Shown: positions 1 to 13,200 of the stretch, one piece after another
Layout of the letters: each line of letters opens with the position of its first letter
Numbering within the stretch: position 1 is the stretch's first letter
Source of the DNA: Hepsetus odoe
Lineage: Eukaryota; Chordata; Actinopteri; Characiformes; Hepsetidae
Assembly: GCA_017165825.1 (NCBI GenBank)
Contig: CM029380.1
Location: 24,587,581 to 24,651,580 of the forward strand
DNA length: 64,000 nt
Direction of reading: 5' to 3'
The notes under the pieces: model-generated
Databases searched by the model: none
Told to the model about the DNA's origin: nothing
What the model saw: the letters and a program-made list of their open reading frames with translations, nothing else
Position numbers and translations under genes: made by a program

Positions 1-1086
1 CGGAGATGGATAACTCTAGCCACCTCTATTTGTATTCCTTTTCATTTGGAACCAATTCTTCACCCATTTTGAAGGACGTTTCATGGTTTTACTTGATCAA
101 AACCCAACCTCTTCTCAGACTGATGTGAAGTAGATCGTTCGTAAGTGAACATCTGTTAAGCAGGTGAACGTGGGACTTTCTGTCAACACCTTGAAAAATG
201 AAATGGTTCAATGTCAGGCTAAAACGTTTTCTGACCACAGAACAAATCTAGACAGAGATCGGTTTGCTGTAAAACGACTCCGGCAGGGCTATAAAGGCAA
301 GAGCACACCCAGGGAATTACAAATGTACTCATCAAGGATGGGGAGAACTATTTACATGGGAAATTTCATCCTTGGCAGCCGGACCTCAAGAGTCTGGCAG
401 AGCAGATCATCTTTTTATATTCCTCTCAGGAAAAGGGAGTTCAGTGGAAGTCGAACTAACCGGTCAGGGGAAAGAGTGGACAACACCAGTGAGTCCAGAG
501 CAGCTGTGTTTGTGGTCATACATTACAGAGAAAGAAATCAAAAGCCTGATTTTATCAGAAAAGACTCGAGCTTCCTGCTTGACAGTTCAGAATTCTGCTA
601 GAAGAAGAGCATAATCCTCAAGAGAAGAGCCGCAGAAATAAAAGGCTCTGTGCTCTGGTCCTGCTGCAGACGATTCGAAGCCTCAAACTTTTAAACGAGG
701 CATTTCATGAAGGTAGAGATGCAGCCCAAAAGATGAAAAGTTGAAAAAAATCACTGCATCCAATGTACGATACAAAAGTCACTTTGGCCTTTGAAAGGAC
801 TTTTTAAGGGTTCAGTGTCACGACTGGGTTTTAAAATCAGAGTTACTGCTCCTGGAAACGGATGAGGTGATCATGCCTCTGTTCGTTTAACACCAGCTGA
901 AGGGAGAGATTCAGCCAGGATGGCAAAGAAAAGAAAAGGCCGACCCGAACCCTAAATGATCCACAAACTCAGCACCTTTTACATATTTATATTATCTTCG
1001 CTTTTTTAAAAGCACTTGACATTGTGGGCTACATGAGCACATTTCCAGTTCTGCACACCTAACAGAGACGGACGTACTAGTTCATA
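1..1086. other. No gene seen; probably intron of psmd1 and/or htr2b
   Basis: Open frames here are short, start anywhere and match no family I recognise. By gene structure this stretch should be intronic to both genes: the upstream htr2b exon (N-terminus to TM2) and the C-terminal psmd1 exons are not found to its right. Neither is recognisable inside it. Confidence 0.4.
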
Positions 1087-1566
1087 CAGTTCTGTGCAAA
1101 AGTTTTAGGCAGGTGTGAAAAAATGCTGTAAACAAAGAACGCTTTCAGAAATATCAATAACGATTGTTTATTTTGATCGATTTACAAAATGCAAAGTGAG
1201 CGAACAAAAGGAAAATCTAAATCAGATCAATATTTGGTGTTACCACCTTTTGCCTTCAGAGCAGCATCAGTTCTTCTAGGTACACTTGCACAAAGTCAGG
1301 GATTCTGTAGGATTATAGTCGGTGTCTGATCCACCAGTTTTACCAAACAGGTACCGATGACCATCAACGTCACTCAAACTGTGTGCGAGTGTACCTAGAA
1401 GAACTGATGCTGTTGGTCACACCAAATACTGATCTGATTTAGATTCTCTTTTGTTCGTTCACTGCGTTTTGTTGATCGATGAAAATAAATGATGAACACT
1501 TCCATTTCTGAGAGCGTTCGTTGTTCACAGCATTTTTTCACTCCTGCCTAAAACTTTGCACACTAC
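1087..1566. mobile_element. Palindromic MITE-like element with about 40-bp terminal inverted repeats
   Basis: The left end (from about 1092, TGTGCAAAAGTTTTAGGCAG) and the reverse complement of the right end (to about 1560) agree over some 40 bases, ending in a shared GTGAAAAAATGCTGT block. Inner parts are also partly palindromic: the motif TTCTTCTAGGTACACT near 1272 reappears inverted near 1390. No transposase is present, so this is a non-autonomous DNA element, possibly Tc1/mariner- or hAT-like. The family is not identified. Confidence 0.7.
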
Positions 1567-1794
1567 GTCGTTTTCAACAATAACGTCTATCAAAATTAGC
1601 TCGTGTGCAAAATAAACGTATCGATGAGCTCAAAGTACGCCATCTTGTCGGGCCGAAAAGCTCCGCCTTCGCGTTAAATTGAATTTGAAACGAGAAGGGA
1701 GCCGTGTTTGTGCACTTTTACACCAGACTGTGTTTCTGTATATATATGTTTATTTACTGAGTGAAATACATTGGGGAGGAAAAGCTTGTGCAAA

Positions 1795-1912
1795 TAAACC
1801 CAGGGAGCAGTGATGGGGACAGAACCTTGCTCAAGGGTATCTCAGGGCAACCCACTGTCCCAGGACTGGGAACCATGATCTTCTGGTTCTGGAGCCCAGT
1901 CCCTAACACGAA
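1795..1912 (-). mobile_element. tRNA-derived SINE, type A, partial copy
   Basis: Read on the minus strand it carries the type A body: head remnant, then the TTGCCCTGAGATACCCTTGAGCA region and the CACTGCTCCCTGGG block. It is diverged and truncated. Fuller copies occur at 16158-16406 and 19234-19488. Confidence 0.6.
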
Positions 1913-3044
1913 GTAGAAATGAAGCCCTAAAACTGACCGTAATCGTAGATGTTTGCATGTTCTGCGCAGACAACACACGTAAATATTTTTATAGGTAAAA
2001 AAAACTAAACATCTTTGGACCAAGAACATGTCGGGGTCAGCGCTAAGGCTTCAGTTTCTGCAACCATATAGTCGGCTTTGCCTCGTCAACGTCCAATCCT
2101 AACCCTGCTTTTACAATTGATTTAATAAAGTAGACCCAGAAACTTCAGAAACGGCCGTAACCACAAAAGATGTTCTGCACAACAAATTGTGGAAAGCTGC
2201 CCGAGTTTCTATGTAAGGTTTGGCATGTTGTACATATTATTTAAATTATAACAACATGTACTGCTCATACCCCTGTCCATGTTACTCAACCAATCAAAGC
2301 GAAGCTCATTTACATACATCAGCCACAATAAGTGAAACAGCCTGTTTTTAATGGTGTAGAAATGAATAAGGACTGTTTTTGAAACAAAGCCACATTTTAT
2401 ACGAGGATCTCCGGGACAAAAACAATAAATAGAGGAAAATAAATGTAACGTACGGGCTGTTCATGCGACACAAACTAACTCGAAACAAGTTCCAGTTCAA
2501 ACACTTCAGCGGCCTTTGATTTGAGTCGCATCCAATGAGGAGAGAGAGAAAGGAAGAGCGTTTGTAGCACGTTCCGTTTCTCCTAGAGGACGAATATGGG
2601 AGCAGTTATGAGAATCTTGCATCGTTTACTTTTTTAATCTCATCTGAAAGACAAACGGCCCCCAAAAAAAAAACAATCCAAGCCAAGCGAACGAAACTTT
2701 ACATCTAATTATATATTCTGGAATGAATTCCAGCTGAACTGTTTATTGATCTGGGTCTACTTTTCCAATCATCTAATGTTGTCTTTATTTTAGACCCAAA
2801 TAGCTGCAAAATTATCACTCGTATAAATACTTTGACTTTTTTTTTTTCCCCATTTGAAGAAATGAAACACAGAAAACTCGAGTATCCTGCACTGGACATG
2901 CTAACCTCATAACACAAGGCAACCAAGAAGTAGTCTTGTCCTCAAACCTCACATTTATAAATTTATAGAATATATAAGGTCAAATCAGAGGAGAGACCCC
3001 TCCCCCCACAAAACACGAGTTGAACAGAATTCTCTGCGTTTCAG
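1913..3044. other. Intronic stretch upstream of the htr2b TM3 exon, no gene seen
   Basis: AT-rich, with short A and T runs and no coding-like frame. It ends in the pyrimidine-rich acceptor at 3031-3044 that opens the htr2b exon. Confidence 0.5.
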
Positions 3045-6000
3045 ATTCAGGCTGGCCTCTGCCCAGGTTCCTGTGTCCCATCTGGCTCTTCTTGGACGTC
3101 CTATTCTCCACAGCCTCCATCATGCACCTGTGTGCCATCTCCCTTGACCGCTATATCGCCATCAAGAAACCCATCCAGCACAGCCAGTACAAATCCAGAG
3201 CTAAAGCCATGCTCAAGATCGCGCTGGTCTGGCTGATATCTATAGGTAAGCTCAGGCACTTTGGTCTAAAACTACCATTTCCTTTAGTTTTGATCTTCTC
3301 TAAAGGTCACCTGCATGCACTACTCATCTGAGAGACGTGGGCAAAGGAACTGGCTGAACATTCGCCTGAAGAACTGTGGGAAGACAGCCCATCTAGAATA
3401 AACCGATGTTGCAAAAACTCCGGTTTAGTTTAAAACTCTTCACAGGTTTAATTTCTCCAAAAGTAACTTGAGCAAAATGCACCCTCCTGGTTCGCTGCTG
3501 TGCGAAAGGTGTCGTCCATCTGAGGACTCTTCATCACAGTTCTTTATTTGCTCCGTGTTACACCTTTATTGGATCAGAAATCAGCTTTCAGAAATAGAAA
3601 AACAGATTTTCAGATCGTAATCTGCTGTTCTTTAGATGCTCCAACACAAAGGTCTCACAAGCAGCAGAAGGTGTTGATGGTTGGAGAAATGACCCTGAAG
3701 TCTCCAAATTCACCATGTTTCAGGAGATCTGTATGATGAACATTTAATTCCACAATGAAACAGTTACGCTGTTATTAATCTCAATCGCTAAAAAAGGTTT
3801 TGGGATACTTGGGAACCCTGTTAGAGACTTCGATTAACGCCAGGCGCCGCCTCATATTTTGTGTTCTTTGTGAAATATAAATATTTGTAGCCACTTTTGG
3901 ATTGAGAGACATTTTTTAGCATTTGTTTTATTTGTCTTAATTTAGCTCTATGTTTATATTTCTCTTAAAATTGTTGAAAATCAACATAAACAAATGTGGA
4001 AAAAAAAAAATTATATTTTTATTATAATTAAGTATTTTGCCATGTCACCACTGGAAATCCCCCACGGATTAAAAAAAAAAAAAAATGACCGCATGTATGC
4101 GGAGATTAAAATGTTTTCTAGTAAAAGGACTTCCTTTTGTATTAATGGGATTTCAAAACACACATCCAGTTAATCGTTTTCTCCCACCTTCAGGTTTTGT
4201 TCCATATAAAAAGAGGAAGTCCCACTTTGTAGACTCTCATATCGGACAAGCGATGGAGGCAACGGATGTAGGATTTTTTTTTTTTATTTTGGCCCGAGTT
4301 GGCCTTTAAGTTCGCATTAATCAGCAACAACTAAAGCAAACCGCAACGTTGCTGGTGTGCCGCGAGCACACGTGGACGAGAGACTTCCTTGATTTCTGTC
4401 CTCAACATCCTCCAGTATCTGGATAACTGGCTGGCACTGAAGAAATGTTTATTCACAGGAACAACTGGTCGATCTCCTTGCGCTTATCTGATAGCGATCG
4501 CTCCCTCGGGAAGAAGATCTTTCGTGGCTCTCTCTAGTAACTGACAGAAGGCAGTAATGTTCGAGTGGGTGTTTATTTCGTCGCCACCAGGAACAGAACT
4601 ACTGCCAAGTAGAGAAGTTGCTTTGTCTAATAAACTCCCAGTTAACAAGCGCTAGGCTGGTGCATCGTTTCCTGACGGGGTCTTTCCCACAAAGTGGACC
4701 GGCAAACAAAACAAACGAGGCCCTTCGTTAGCCGCAAACAAAGCGGGGCATCGGGTGACTGGGATGTTTAAAAGACTGCAGGGTTAGAAGCACAGCCTCA
4801 GCTGCGCTTTAGGGCCATTAAAGGCAGCCGCCGTGCGCCGGCACTTTCATTTCGCCACTGCACATCGTGTCCCCGCTTACTCCGCCGGCATGAAATCACA
4901 TATTCTCGCTTTTGACAAAGCAGTATTCCTGAGCAAAACCAGACAACGGTAGCTAAAGTTATGGAAGCTCCTCAAGCCAAGGTTAGTGAAACAGTCTGCT
5001 GGGCTCGAGATCTACGGTCTCTGTCATCGGTGCTTTTCGGCGACAAATGGTTAGTTTACTGACTCCAAGTGTTCCGTTTTACAGAGGTATACAGCCCTTT
5101 CGCTCGCCGAGACCAAGTGAGCTTTGGCGCCACGTTGTTAAGAAATGATCGGGCAGTAACGAAGACAAGACCTAAATTAGGGCTGCGAACAACAGACTGT
5201 CCTGTTATTTGTGTTTAGTCAAGAAATAGTCAGCTATTCTGTCGAAATGAGACCTGTAAACGTGGTTGGAGCTAAAACGTTACGGAAAACCTCAAAATTA
5301 AAATCTTGCTCCGTTAGTGGAAAATGTCTTTGAAAGGTTCTCTTGGGCCTCTGTGTAGTGCATCACTGAAATCAGCATCTTTCTTTTCTGTGACAGGCAT
5401 CGCCGTGCCCATACCCATCAAAGGGCTGACAAACTACAACCATGCAAGCAACGTCACGTTCAACAGTAACTGCACCTGCCTGCTGACGTCGAAGAGCTTT
5501 GGGGAATTCAAAGTGTTTGGCTCTCTAGCTGCCTTCTTCATCCCCCTCATGATAATGATGATCATCTACTTGCTGACAATCCAAGCGCTGCGCAAGAAAG
5601 CCTATCTTCTCAGGTCGAGGGTGTCTCAGCGCCTCAACAGGTCAACCGTGTCTACAGTCTTCCAAAGAGAGCAGCAGGTCCCCTCTCCACCAGAGAAAAC
5701 CACCATGCTGGACGGAATTAAGAGGGACCAAATCGTGAACCCTGCGAACCCAGTCACTGGAGATGAGGTTCCTATTCGGAGGATGTCCACCCTAGGAAAG
5801 CGATCCATGCAGAACCTGAGCAACGAACAGCGGGCGTCCAAGGTCCTGGGGATTGTATTCATGTTGTTCGTGGTCATGTGGTGCCCGTTCTTCATTACCA
5901 ACGTCACCTCCGTGCTCTGCGGGAGCTGCGACATCAAGTTAGTGGAGAGCCTTTTGGACATCTTTGTATGGGTGGGTTACGTCTCTTCAGGCGTCAACCC

Positions 6001-6316
6001 TCTGGTCTACACGCTATTCAACAAGACTTTCCGCGAGGCTTTTACGCGCTACATCATGTGCAACTTCGGCAGCACGAAAGCCCCAAAGATCCAATGCAGG
6101 AACTTGACCAGAATCTCCTTTCACTCTTCCATGGCGGAGAACTCGAAAATGTTCATGAAGAATGGGATGAAGAATGGAATAAGTCCTGTAAGCTACCAGA
6201 GTCCCCTGCGGCGCCGGCCGGCCCACCAACAGCCTTCCGCCAGCGTCTTGCTGGATACCCTGCTGCTCACGGAGAACGAGGACTGCAAACCTGACGAGAG
6301 CATCAGCTACGTATAG
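3045..6316 (+). CDS. htr2b: 5-hydroxytryptamine receptor 2B, last two coding exons (5' part outside window)
   Basis: Gq-coupled serotonin GPCR of the plasma membrane. Exons: 3045-3245 (acceptor TTTCAG, donor GTAAGC, phase 1 end) and 5397-6316 (acceptor TGACAG, stop TAG at 6314). The first carries TM3 with the amine-binding Asp in WLFLDVLFSTAS and the DRY motif (SLDRY), then TM4. The second carries ECL2 with a conserved Cys (NCTCLL), TM5, a long third loop, TM6 with the MWCPFF toggle, TM7 with NPLVY, and a C-terminal tail ending ISYV, a PDZ-ligand-like end typical of 5-HT2 receptors. The third loop and tail (SNEQRASKVLG, LLDTLLLTENE) match 2B rather than 2A/2C. About 373 residues are present; the exon with the N-terminus, TM1 and TM2 was not found and should lie left of base 1. 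The gene is antisense within a psmd1 intron. Confidence 0.95.
3246..5396 (+). other. htr2b: htr2b intron between TM4 and ECL2 exons
   Basis: GT at 3246, AG at 5395-5396, phase 1 on both sides, joining the TM4 segment SIG to IAVPIPIKG. The last third (about 4380-4900) is GC-richer and non-repetitive. No gene or recognised repeat is seen. Confidence 0.85.
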
Positions 6317-9300
6317 CATATTTGAGAACTTTTCCGTAAGCGCAGCGAGAGAGACGCATCACCTTATAAGGTAACCAGAGCAACCAGGTAATATGAGGAC
6401 CACGGGGTTTGGCTGTGTAACGGCAAATGAAAGAACCCATATTTATTGCACTGTAGTGGACCATGTGGCTCTACAAGCCTTGAGAATCAAAGTAAGGCAA
6501 CACAACCAATCTGGAAAGGAGAACTTGTTACAAATGACCAATGGAAAGGCGTTTGCATGTTATTAACAGGGTCTGCTAGAAGTTGCCTAAATCTGAGGCC
6601 TTCTTATGCATGAATGCACCACACATCTAACTCTAGGGCTGGCCTATGATACCCGTTTTATAATCTGACAGCATTTTCCTTACTACGGTTCTAGATCTCT
6701 TCAGTAGCTTCTAACGATGTGCCAATAATCAGACGAAACCCCGCCACTTGTGCATCATATGTTGCTATAGAAGCTACAGTTGTGGCCTCTCAAACAGCAA
6801 AAATTTTTTTCATGAGTTTTGTAAGGAAGAAAGGGAGAAGTGAATTGAATATTTGGCGCTACACGACCATCTGCACGGCATCGCGGGAAGACCAGCGTGC
6901 TAGCGATGGCAGGAACCTCGTTCGTTTCCAGAAAAGAAAGTATTAAAGCTCCTGGTTTTTGTGCAAAGTGAAAGTGCCCAATCTCGTCATTGTGAAACAC
7001 AATGAAATTACACCTCTGCGTTTAACCCATACACCAACACACGTGCAGCAGTGATAGGGACGGTACCTAGCTCAAGGGCACCTCAGGGCAACCTACTGGT
7101 AAGGGAATCGAACCCACATTCTTCCGATCCTGGGGCAGACTCCCTCACCACTAGGCCAGCACTACCCCAGCGGTGGCCTAGCAAACCACTCCGAGAGCGA
7201 TCCTCAAAAAAAAAAAGAAAGAAAGAAAGAAAAAAAAAAGCATCTCTTCTTTCATGTTTGAGATTCATCACACTTGTCGTGCCTTTGTATGAACCTCTTA
7301 ATCACTGAGCTTTTATTTGTTGAAAAACGCATTTCAGGCCAGTTCCTTCAGTTAAATCTGGTGAAAACCTGGACCCTGATTATTAAATCTATTTTTAAAC
7401 ACCAACCTAACATGTTCCAATCTTTTGGGCCAGCCCGGCGCAAAACTACACCTTCACCAACTTCTACAGAGAATACTTTACAGCAGTTTTGTTCAACTGT
7501 ACAGAGGAATAAATGGGAACATTGACTGTAATTAAGAAACGTGTGCTTCGCTGTAACTTGCTTTTTCCAAACGTTATAAATATGCAGAGCCATTTGCATT
7601 TGACCGATGGGAATCTACACAAACTTTTCTTGTCAAATAAAACGAAAACGTTTCAGAAAAAACACTCCGCCATTATTTTAACATAAAACCGTCCACACGG
7701 CATCCAGGGCCAAGCAAACAAGGAGGATGATGCTAGTGATGCCGGTAGAGATTAGACAGATGTTGACATCTCGCTGTTGAGCAGAACGTTTAAGATGATG
7801 CTGGAACACCGGACAAAAAATACATTAATTTCTCATTTTACCTACTCATTATGCTTCTATAAATAAATAATGCATGTTAGACGTCTGCGTTTTGAAATGT
7901 TGTTTTGCATCAGCATATGCATAAAACACTAAAATATAAAAAAACTGACCTAAAAAAAAGAAAAATGTAGATCGATACATCCCCAGTCATCTGCATGAGA
8001 AGTGTTGACATAAAAGACCAAACTTCAAAACAAAACAATGCTGCAGCTCAACGCGTCTCCTAACTCCAAAGCCAAATCTTTCTGCAAACGCAAGTGGATT
8101 GTATCCTTAAATAGATGCCTGAAGGAGGAACGCTGCCATGCTGTACATCTATATAACATCCCAAGAGCAGGCAAACCGCAGGGCTAAAAGGACGAGGCAC
8201 GGCTGAATTGTTACAGCTCCAGAGGCTCTCTAAACACAGGAAGGATTTACACGAGCTTTAGCTTACAGACAATTGATCATGTGAATATCGTATGGCCTTT
8301 TTAGGGCTTTAAATAGTTTGCCCAGTTCCTCCACTTGGCCCAGAACGCTGCAGGGATACCTGAAGGGTAAATTCACCCCAGGAGGAGAGACGGGTCTCAG
8401 ACTTTGCAGCAATAGATCGCAAATTCCTCAGTCTAAGGGGTGGAGAGCTGGGATAATCCAAATACTTCGATATAAAAACAGCAGCTTCAAAGAAGTCGTG
8501 GTAAAAACTCATCAGTGACATTTGCAAAGTCGTGCCACTGAAATACAGAGAGAAGCAAACATGACTGGCTTCTGTGCAGCTTCAGCAAGATATTTTCTGT
8601 ACATTTACCCACAGTGACATCAAAGCACATCTGAAAAAGAGCCAGAAATGTAGCGTCCATAGAAGGTCTAAGAAGAAGAAAAAAAGATTCTTTAATAAAA
8701 AGCTCTAGGCACTGAGCAGACAGACCTACTAACCTACACAATCTAATAAATGTGAAAGGCTAACAGAACTGAACGACCTGCCAAAATGAAGCTTCATTAT
8801 TCTGCATCACAAAAAGAAAACCTTTTTTCTTTTGTTCTCTAGGAGAAAAAAAAAACAAAAAAAAAAACCTGCTGGTCTGGGATTCAAACCCAGCAACGTT
8901 GTACCAATGCAGACTAAAGGCGATAGGCCCCGCCCATACACGTTTAGGTTATAAGGAGTGTTGTGTCCCCAAGTGCTTTCCCACTGAGCTCCAATAAAGG
9001 GCAGCCAATCAGAACGAAACACAAATCAGTCTTTGACAGGCAGTGCAGCTAATAGCCAGTCTAGGACTTAATTCAATCTTTGTTTTGGTAGATGCTAACT
9101 TTGCGCGAAAGAAATAAAATGATGAAGTAGGATATGAGCCCTTTAAACCGACGGCACTTCAGAAGCGCTGCGATCAAACTCGGGCTGAAACAGTAATTCT
9201 TCAAAGAGCACATCCATTCTCTTAAAGCGGAGACACGCCAAGCTCTGGAATCGGCTTTGGAATCAATCTGATGTGTTAAAAAAAAGCCAGCGTGGCCCTC

Positions 9301-10279
9301 AATTCATTTCCCTCCAGACTTCTGAAGTTTCCACAGACACTGAGACTTGTAAAGGGGGGGAATAAAAAAAATAAAAAATAAAAAAATCTGACACCGCGTC
9401 TCCAAAACACTGACGTGCTGGTTTAAGGGTTGCAGAGCAAACGATGGTGGGCACGGTCCCACCAACAATAAAGCACGGAAAAGTCATCTCCATTAAAAAT
9501 ATGGGCGGAAGGGATCAATCTCAGTGTTTCTTTTGGAGGCATTAACGTGAAGGAGGTCGGGGTGAAGTCGACCACGAGCAACATCCATTTGAAAAGATCC
9601 TCCGAACACATTTGGAAAATATTCCAGAAGTATGGATGGAATCTAGCCTTTGTGTATACATGTGCAGGCAGATTAATCAGGCTTAGCTGGGGAAAGATTC
9701 TGGGACAAAGCTTGACATACAGAGGCTGTCCAGGAAGGAGCCAAACACAATCAGGACTTGTCAGAAATAAGCACTTGTGCTATTTTGGCCTGCAGGTGGT
9801 CACAACATCCCACACACCAGGACCTTCAAAAAGATACTTTATCCAAAAACCACAAGTGGAGAACACAGAAGCAGCTGAACGGGAAAGGTCACCGTCCTGG
9901 TAAACGATATCCGTCCGAAGCTGCACTCCTTTCAGATCAGCTGATGGGAGTCTGTCATTTAAACAGGGGTTTAAAGAGAAATGTTTTCTGATTTGATTGG
10001 ATTTTCGATTCTGCGGTAAAACAGAACAGAGTGAACTTTCAAACTGGGTTGTGATTAAGCAACAACCCCTCGTCCACTCAGTCCCTGACCGTATAAACCC
10101 GGACGCCTCGTTCTGATCAGCGATTTCAAAGTGAGGGGGTGTCTGTCCCAGGTTTACATGTCCTTGTTTCACCCAGACGTTTAGATTTTTTAATACAGTG
10201 CTGAAATTAGAAAGCTCCTCGTGTGTGAACATGTGCAATCTGGGCTGAGCAACGATAAGAGACAAAGGCGAGACGATAC
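6317..10279. other. htr2b 3' region and inter-exon space of psmd1, no further gene seen
   Basis: It contains one SINE (6967-7176), an A/GAAA-rich run (7207-7240), scattered A-runs and a degraded tRNA-like SINE remnant near 8868-8935. The minus-strand 183-codon frame at 9780-10331 overlaps psmd1 exon 16 in the wrong frame and is not a gene. Part of 6317-7000 is probably htr2b 3' UTR, but no confident poly(A) signal was identified. Confidence 0.5.
6967..7176 (-). mobile_element. tRNA-derived SINE, type A
   Basis: Minus-strand copy: the tRNA-like head, with GGCCTAGTGG and a box-B-like GGTTCGAT region, lies toward 7170, and the CACTTTCAC-type 3' end lies toward 6967. A second short head fragment (GCGGTGGCCTAG) follows immediately at about 7170-7180. 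Confidence 0.75.
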
Positions 10280-13200
10280 CTGAACATGATGAACCCGATG
10301 GACTCGACAGCGGCTCTACGCACGTCGTCATTCACGTCACTCACCTGTTAAAGACCAACAAAGCAAAGTCATTCATCACGGAAACCTTACTGTGTCTTAT
10401 TGTGTGAAGGGCTTCGATTTTTACTTCCTTAAACCTTTACCCTCATTAAAAAAGTATCTGTATTTTGGGGGGGGGGGGGAAATATATGTATATAATGCAG
10501 TTTTTTTGTTTTTTTTTCATCGTTGCTTTTTAATTAAAGCTTTAGACTTTTGCCTAAAATGTTGAACAAAGCTTTTAACTAACAAGCAGCAGTGAAAATT
10601 CTGCTTCAAATGGACATGTTTTGAATAAACCCACACTTTGGCACATCCTCAGCAGGGCAAAAGGTCAAGTAGGTTAAGTACATCAGAAAAAGACATTAAC
10701 GAGGAGTTATTAACTCTATCCGGTACCCACTCACTTGTTATTAACGTGATGTTGATGCAATTCTGACAAAGGCTGGAATAAATGAGTATTATTTCCCTTT
10801 GATGTGAGAATTCTGACCGATCACAGCTCAAAAATCTCACGACAGTTATGATGTTTATATAACCCTGAATAAGTAAACTGCCCATCGGAACGATGCGGCT
10901 CAGTCTTTATCCATGTAACTGATTCTGTGTTTTTTCCTCGCTCGTTCATCGGGGGATGAGTGCGAGGACGCTGCCACCTACAGGCGGCGATTCGTTCCAC
11001 TATGGACTTTTGTCTCATTTTTCAGGTCCTCAGATTGGAGGACAAGAGACGACTCTGCCGTTTACTCACACAATTCGTATTAAAATGCTAAACTAACTCT
11101 CAGGCCCTCCCCGTGGTTGAGCGTGGATTCTGAAGTGTGTGTGGCGAGCGTGAGAATGAGACGTACGGCCACATGCAGCAGGCGTCTGATGGCCTTGTTG
11201 TTCCCGGAGCCGCAGTACGCCATGCCCACTGTGTACATTCCCGAACGGCGGAGAATAGGATCCTGAAGGGCGGTGAAACAAAACAGAGCTTCAGTGCACA
11301 GACAATGGCAAGCACACAATACATCACCATTCTGCTTAATCTAATCCACTGAAGGAGAAACCGATGAGCTCTCAGCGGCGTGTCCTCATTTAGCGCCGAT
11401 GACACGGATGCCAAGGAACGAACGGCATGACAAAGAGGAAGAGAAATCATTCAATAAAGCCCCTGAAAACTTCTATGAGTTAAAAAAAAAAAAATAATAA
11501 AAATCTGAATGGCTTCAATTTTTGGAGACTTCTTGAATCATTAAGTCTAAAAACAGGCAGTTAAAAGGGGGGCTAGACGGGTTTCCTTAAAACTACGACC
11601 TCAAAGTCACTCGTGCACGTGATCTATGATGCATGTCCTCACGGTCACCGAAAAACAGGCTTATTTGTATCCTTTCATAAAAAAAGAAAAAGTTGGTGTC
11701 AGTCCAGGTCGTATGGAATCAATGGAGTCTAAAATATATAATTAGAGCAGAATCTGGTTTAATTAATAGTTGTTATAAAGAATTATAACCAAAAATGGCA
11801 ACAGAGGAACGATTCCACAGAGACTCCTCGAGAAATCTTTAGTCGTTGCAGGAGCTGGTTTGACGCGGCCACACCCAAACGAACACGCGGCTCAGTGAAA
11901 GCTCTTCGTTTTCTAAAAGAAGTGGATGGAAGTGTTTCACTAGGTGTTCGCCGAAAAGGAAAAACAATCCGCTTGGAAGGCTGCGGAAAGTGTGCCCACC
12001 TTGTCTCTGCACAAGCTCTCGATCAGAGCGTCTGCCTCCTCCATCCTGCCATACATGACCAGCGCGATGCCCACCGCCAGTCCCCGCAGGATCTTCTCAT
12101 GCTGCGTCTCCTGGGCATAACCCACCATGTCCTCGATGGCCTGAGCCGACTTGGAGCCGAGCATGACCAGGCCGAGAGCGAGCCCCGCGGCCTCTCCTGA
12201 ACATTCAAGATCAACGGATCTTCATTAGCTCAACTTATACACGTTTACATTTTTCTTTAATGCCATTTCTCTTTCAGTGGAAAATGTTCAGAGCTTGCAC
12301 TTTCCACAAAATGTCTCTTTCTTCAACCAGCCGAGTGATTTCATTCGTTCTGTTAATGAGTGTATGAAAGAGATTTAAAGGGTCTCTTGCCTGTAACTGC
12401 GTCATCCTGGTAGAGGTTTGATTTGAGCAGATCATACACGTCCTGGCGAGCAGTTCCAAGGGCAGCCAGTCCCAGACCGAGGGCGCCGCCGTGACGAACA
12501 ATCTGTTCGATGAACGAGTAAAAACACAGTTGTTTACTTCTAACTTTAGGGGGGGAAAAAAAAACCAACCTGAAAACGGTTTAGTCGCTCACATCATTAC
12601 TGGCGTTCTTCAGCTGACTGAGGAGGTAATCAATGATGTCCCCTCCGTGGTTGGCATGGATGAGACCAAGAGCATAGAGGCCACCTCCCTCCTGATAGGC
12701 TGAACCAGGTGAGGTGTCCTTGGGCAGGTAAGTGGCCATCAGCTGCAATGCCTCCTTTTCGTGTCCCTAGAAACCAAAACAGCAGCACTTAATACAAGTT
12801 GAAATTCTGTGGATTCTGCATAACAGACGAAAAGGTCAAACAAAAATAGAATCTCAGTCCTTCAGGAACATGTTCACGATCTTAAAATAATAATAATAAT
12901 TTCATAGTTGAAAATAAGCATTCAATCAATGTTTCACATGCTGAACAGGCAGCGGTGTCCTAGCGGTTAGAGCGTTGGCCGCATGATCGGAGGATCGGGG
13001 GTTCGAATCCCTTCCCAAGGGCAGCTATTGAAAGCACCCAGGGAGCAGTGACAGGGACGGTACCTCAGGGCAACCTTACTGGTGAGAGAATCAAACCCAC
13101 AATCTTCCGATCCGGGGCGACTCCCTCACTACTAGTCCACCGCTGCCCTTTTATTCACTCACGTCATGATACATTAGGAAAACGATACTGTGATTAATTT

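Noticed and set aside
5626..6319. Antisense and alternative frames over the htr2b last exon
   Set aside because: Shadows of the receptor frame, which matches 5-HT2B throughout.
9780..10331. Minus-strand frame of 183 codons
   Set aside because: It overlaps psmd1 exon 16 out of frame and has no family resemblance; the true frame there reads VSDVNDDVRRAAVES.
12948..13018. Possible tRNA gene (box A and box B present)
   Set aside because: Same sequence recurs as SINE heads across the window; the acceptor stem does not close and a SINE body follows.
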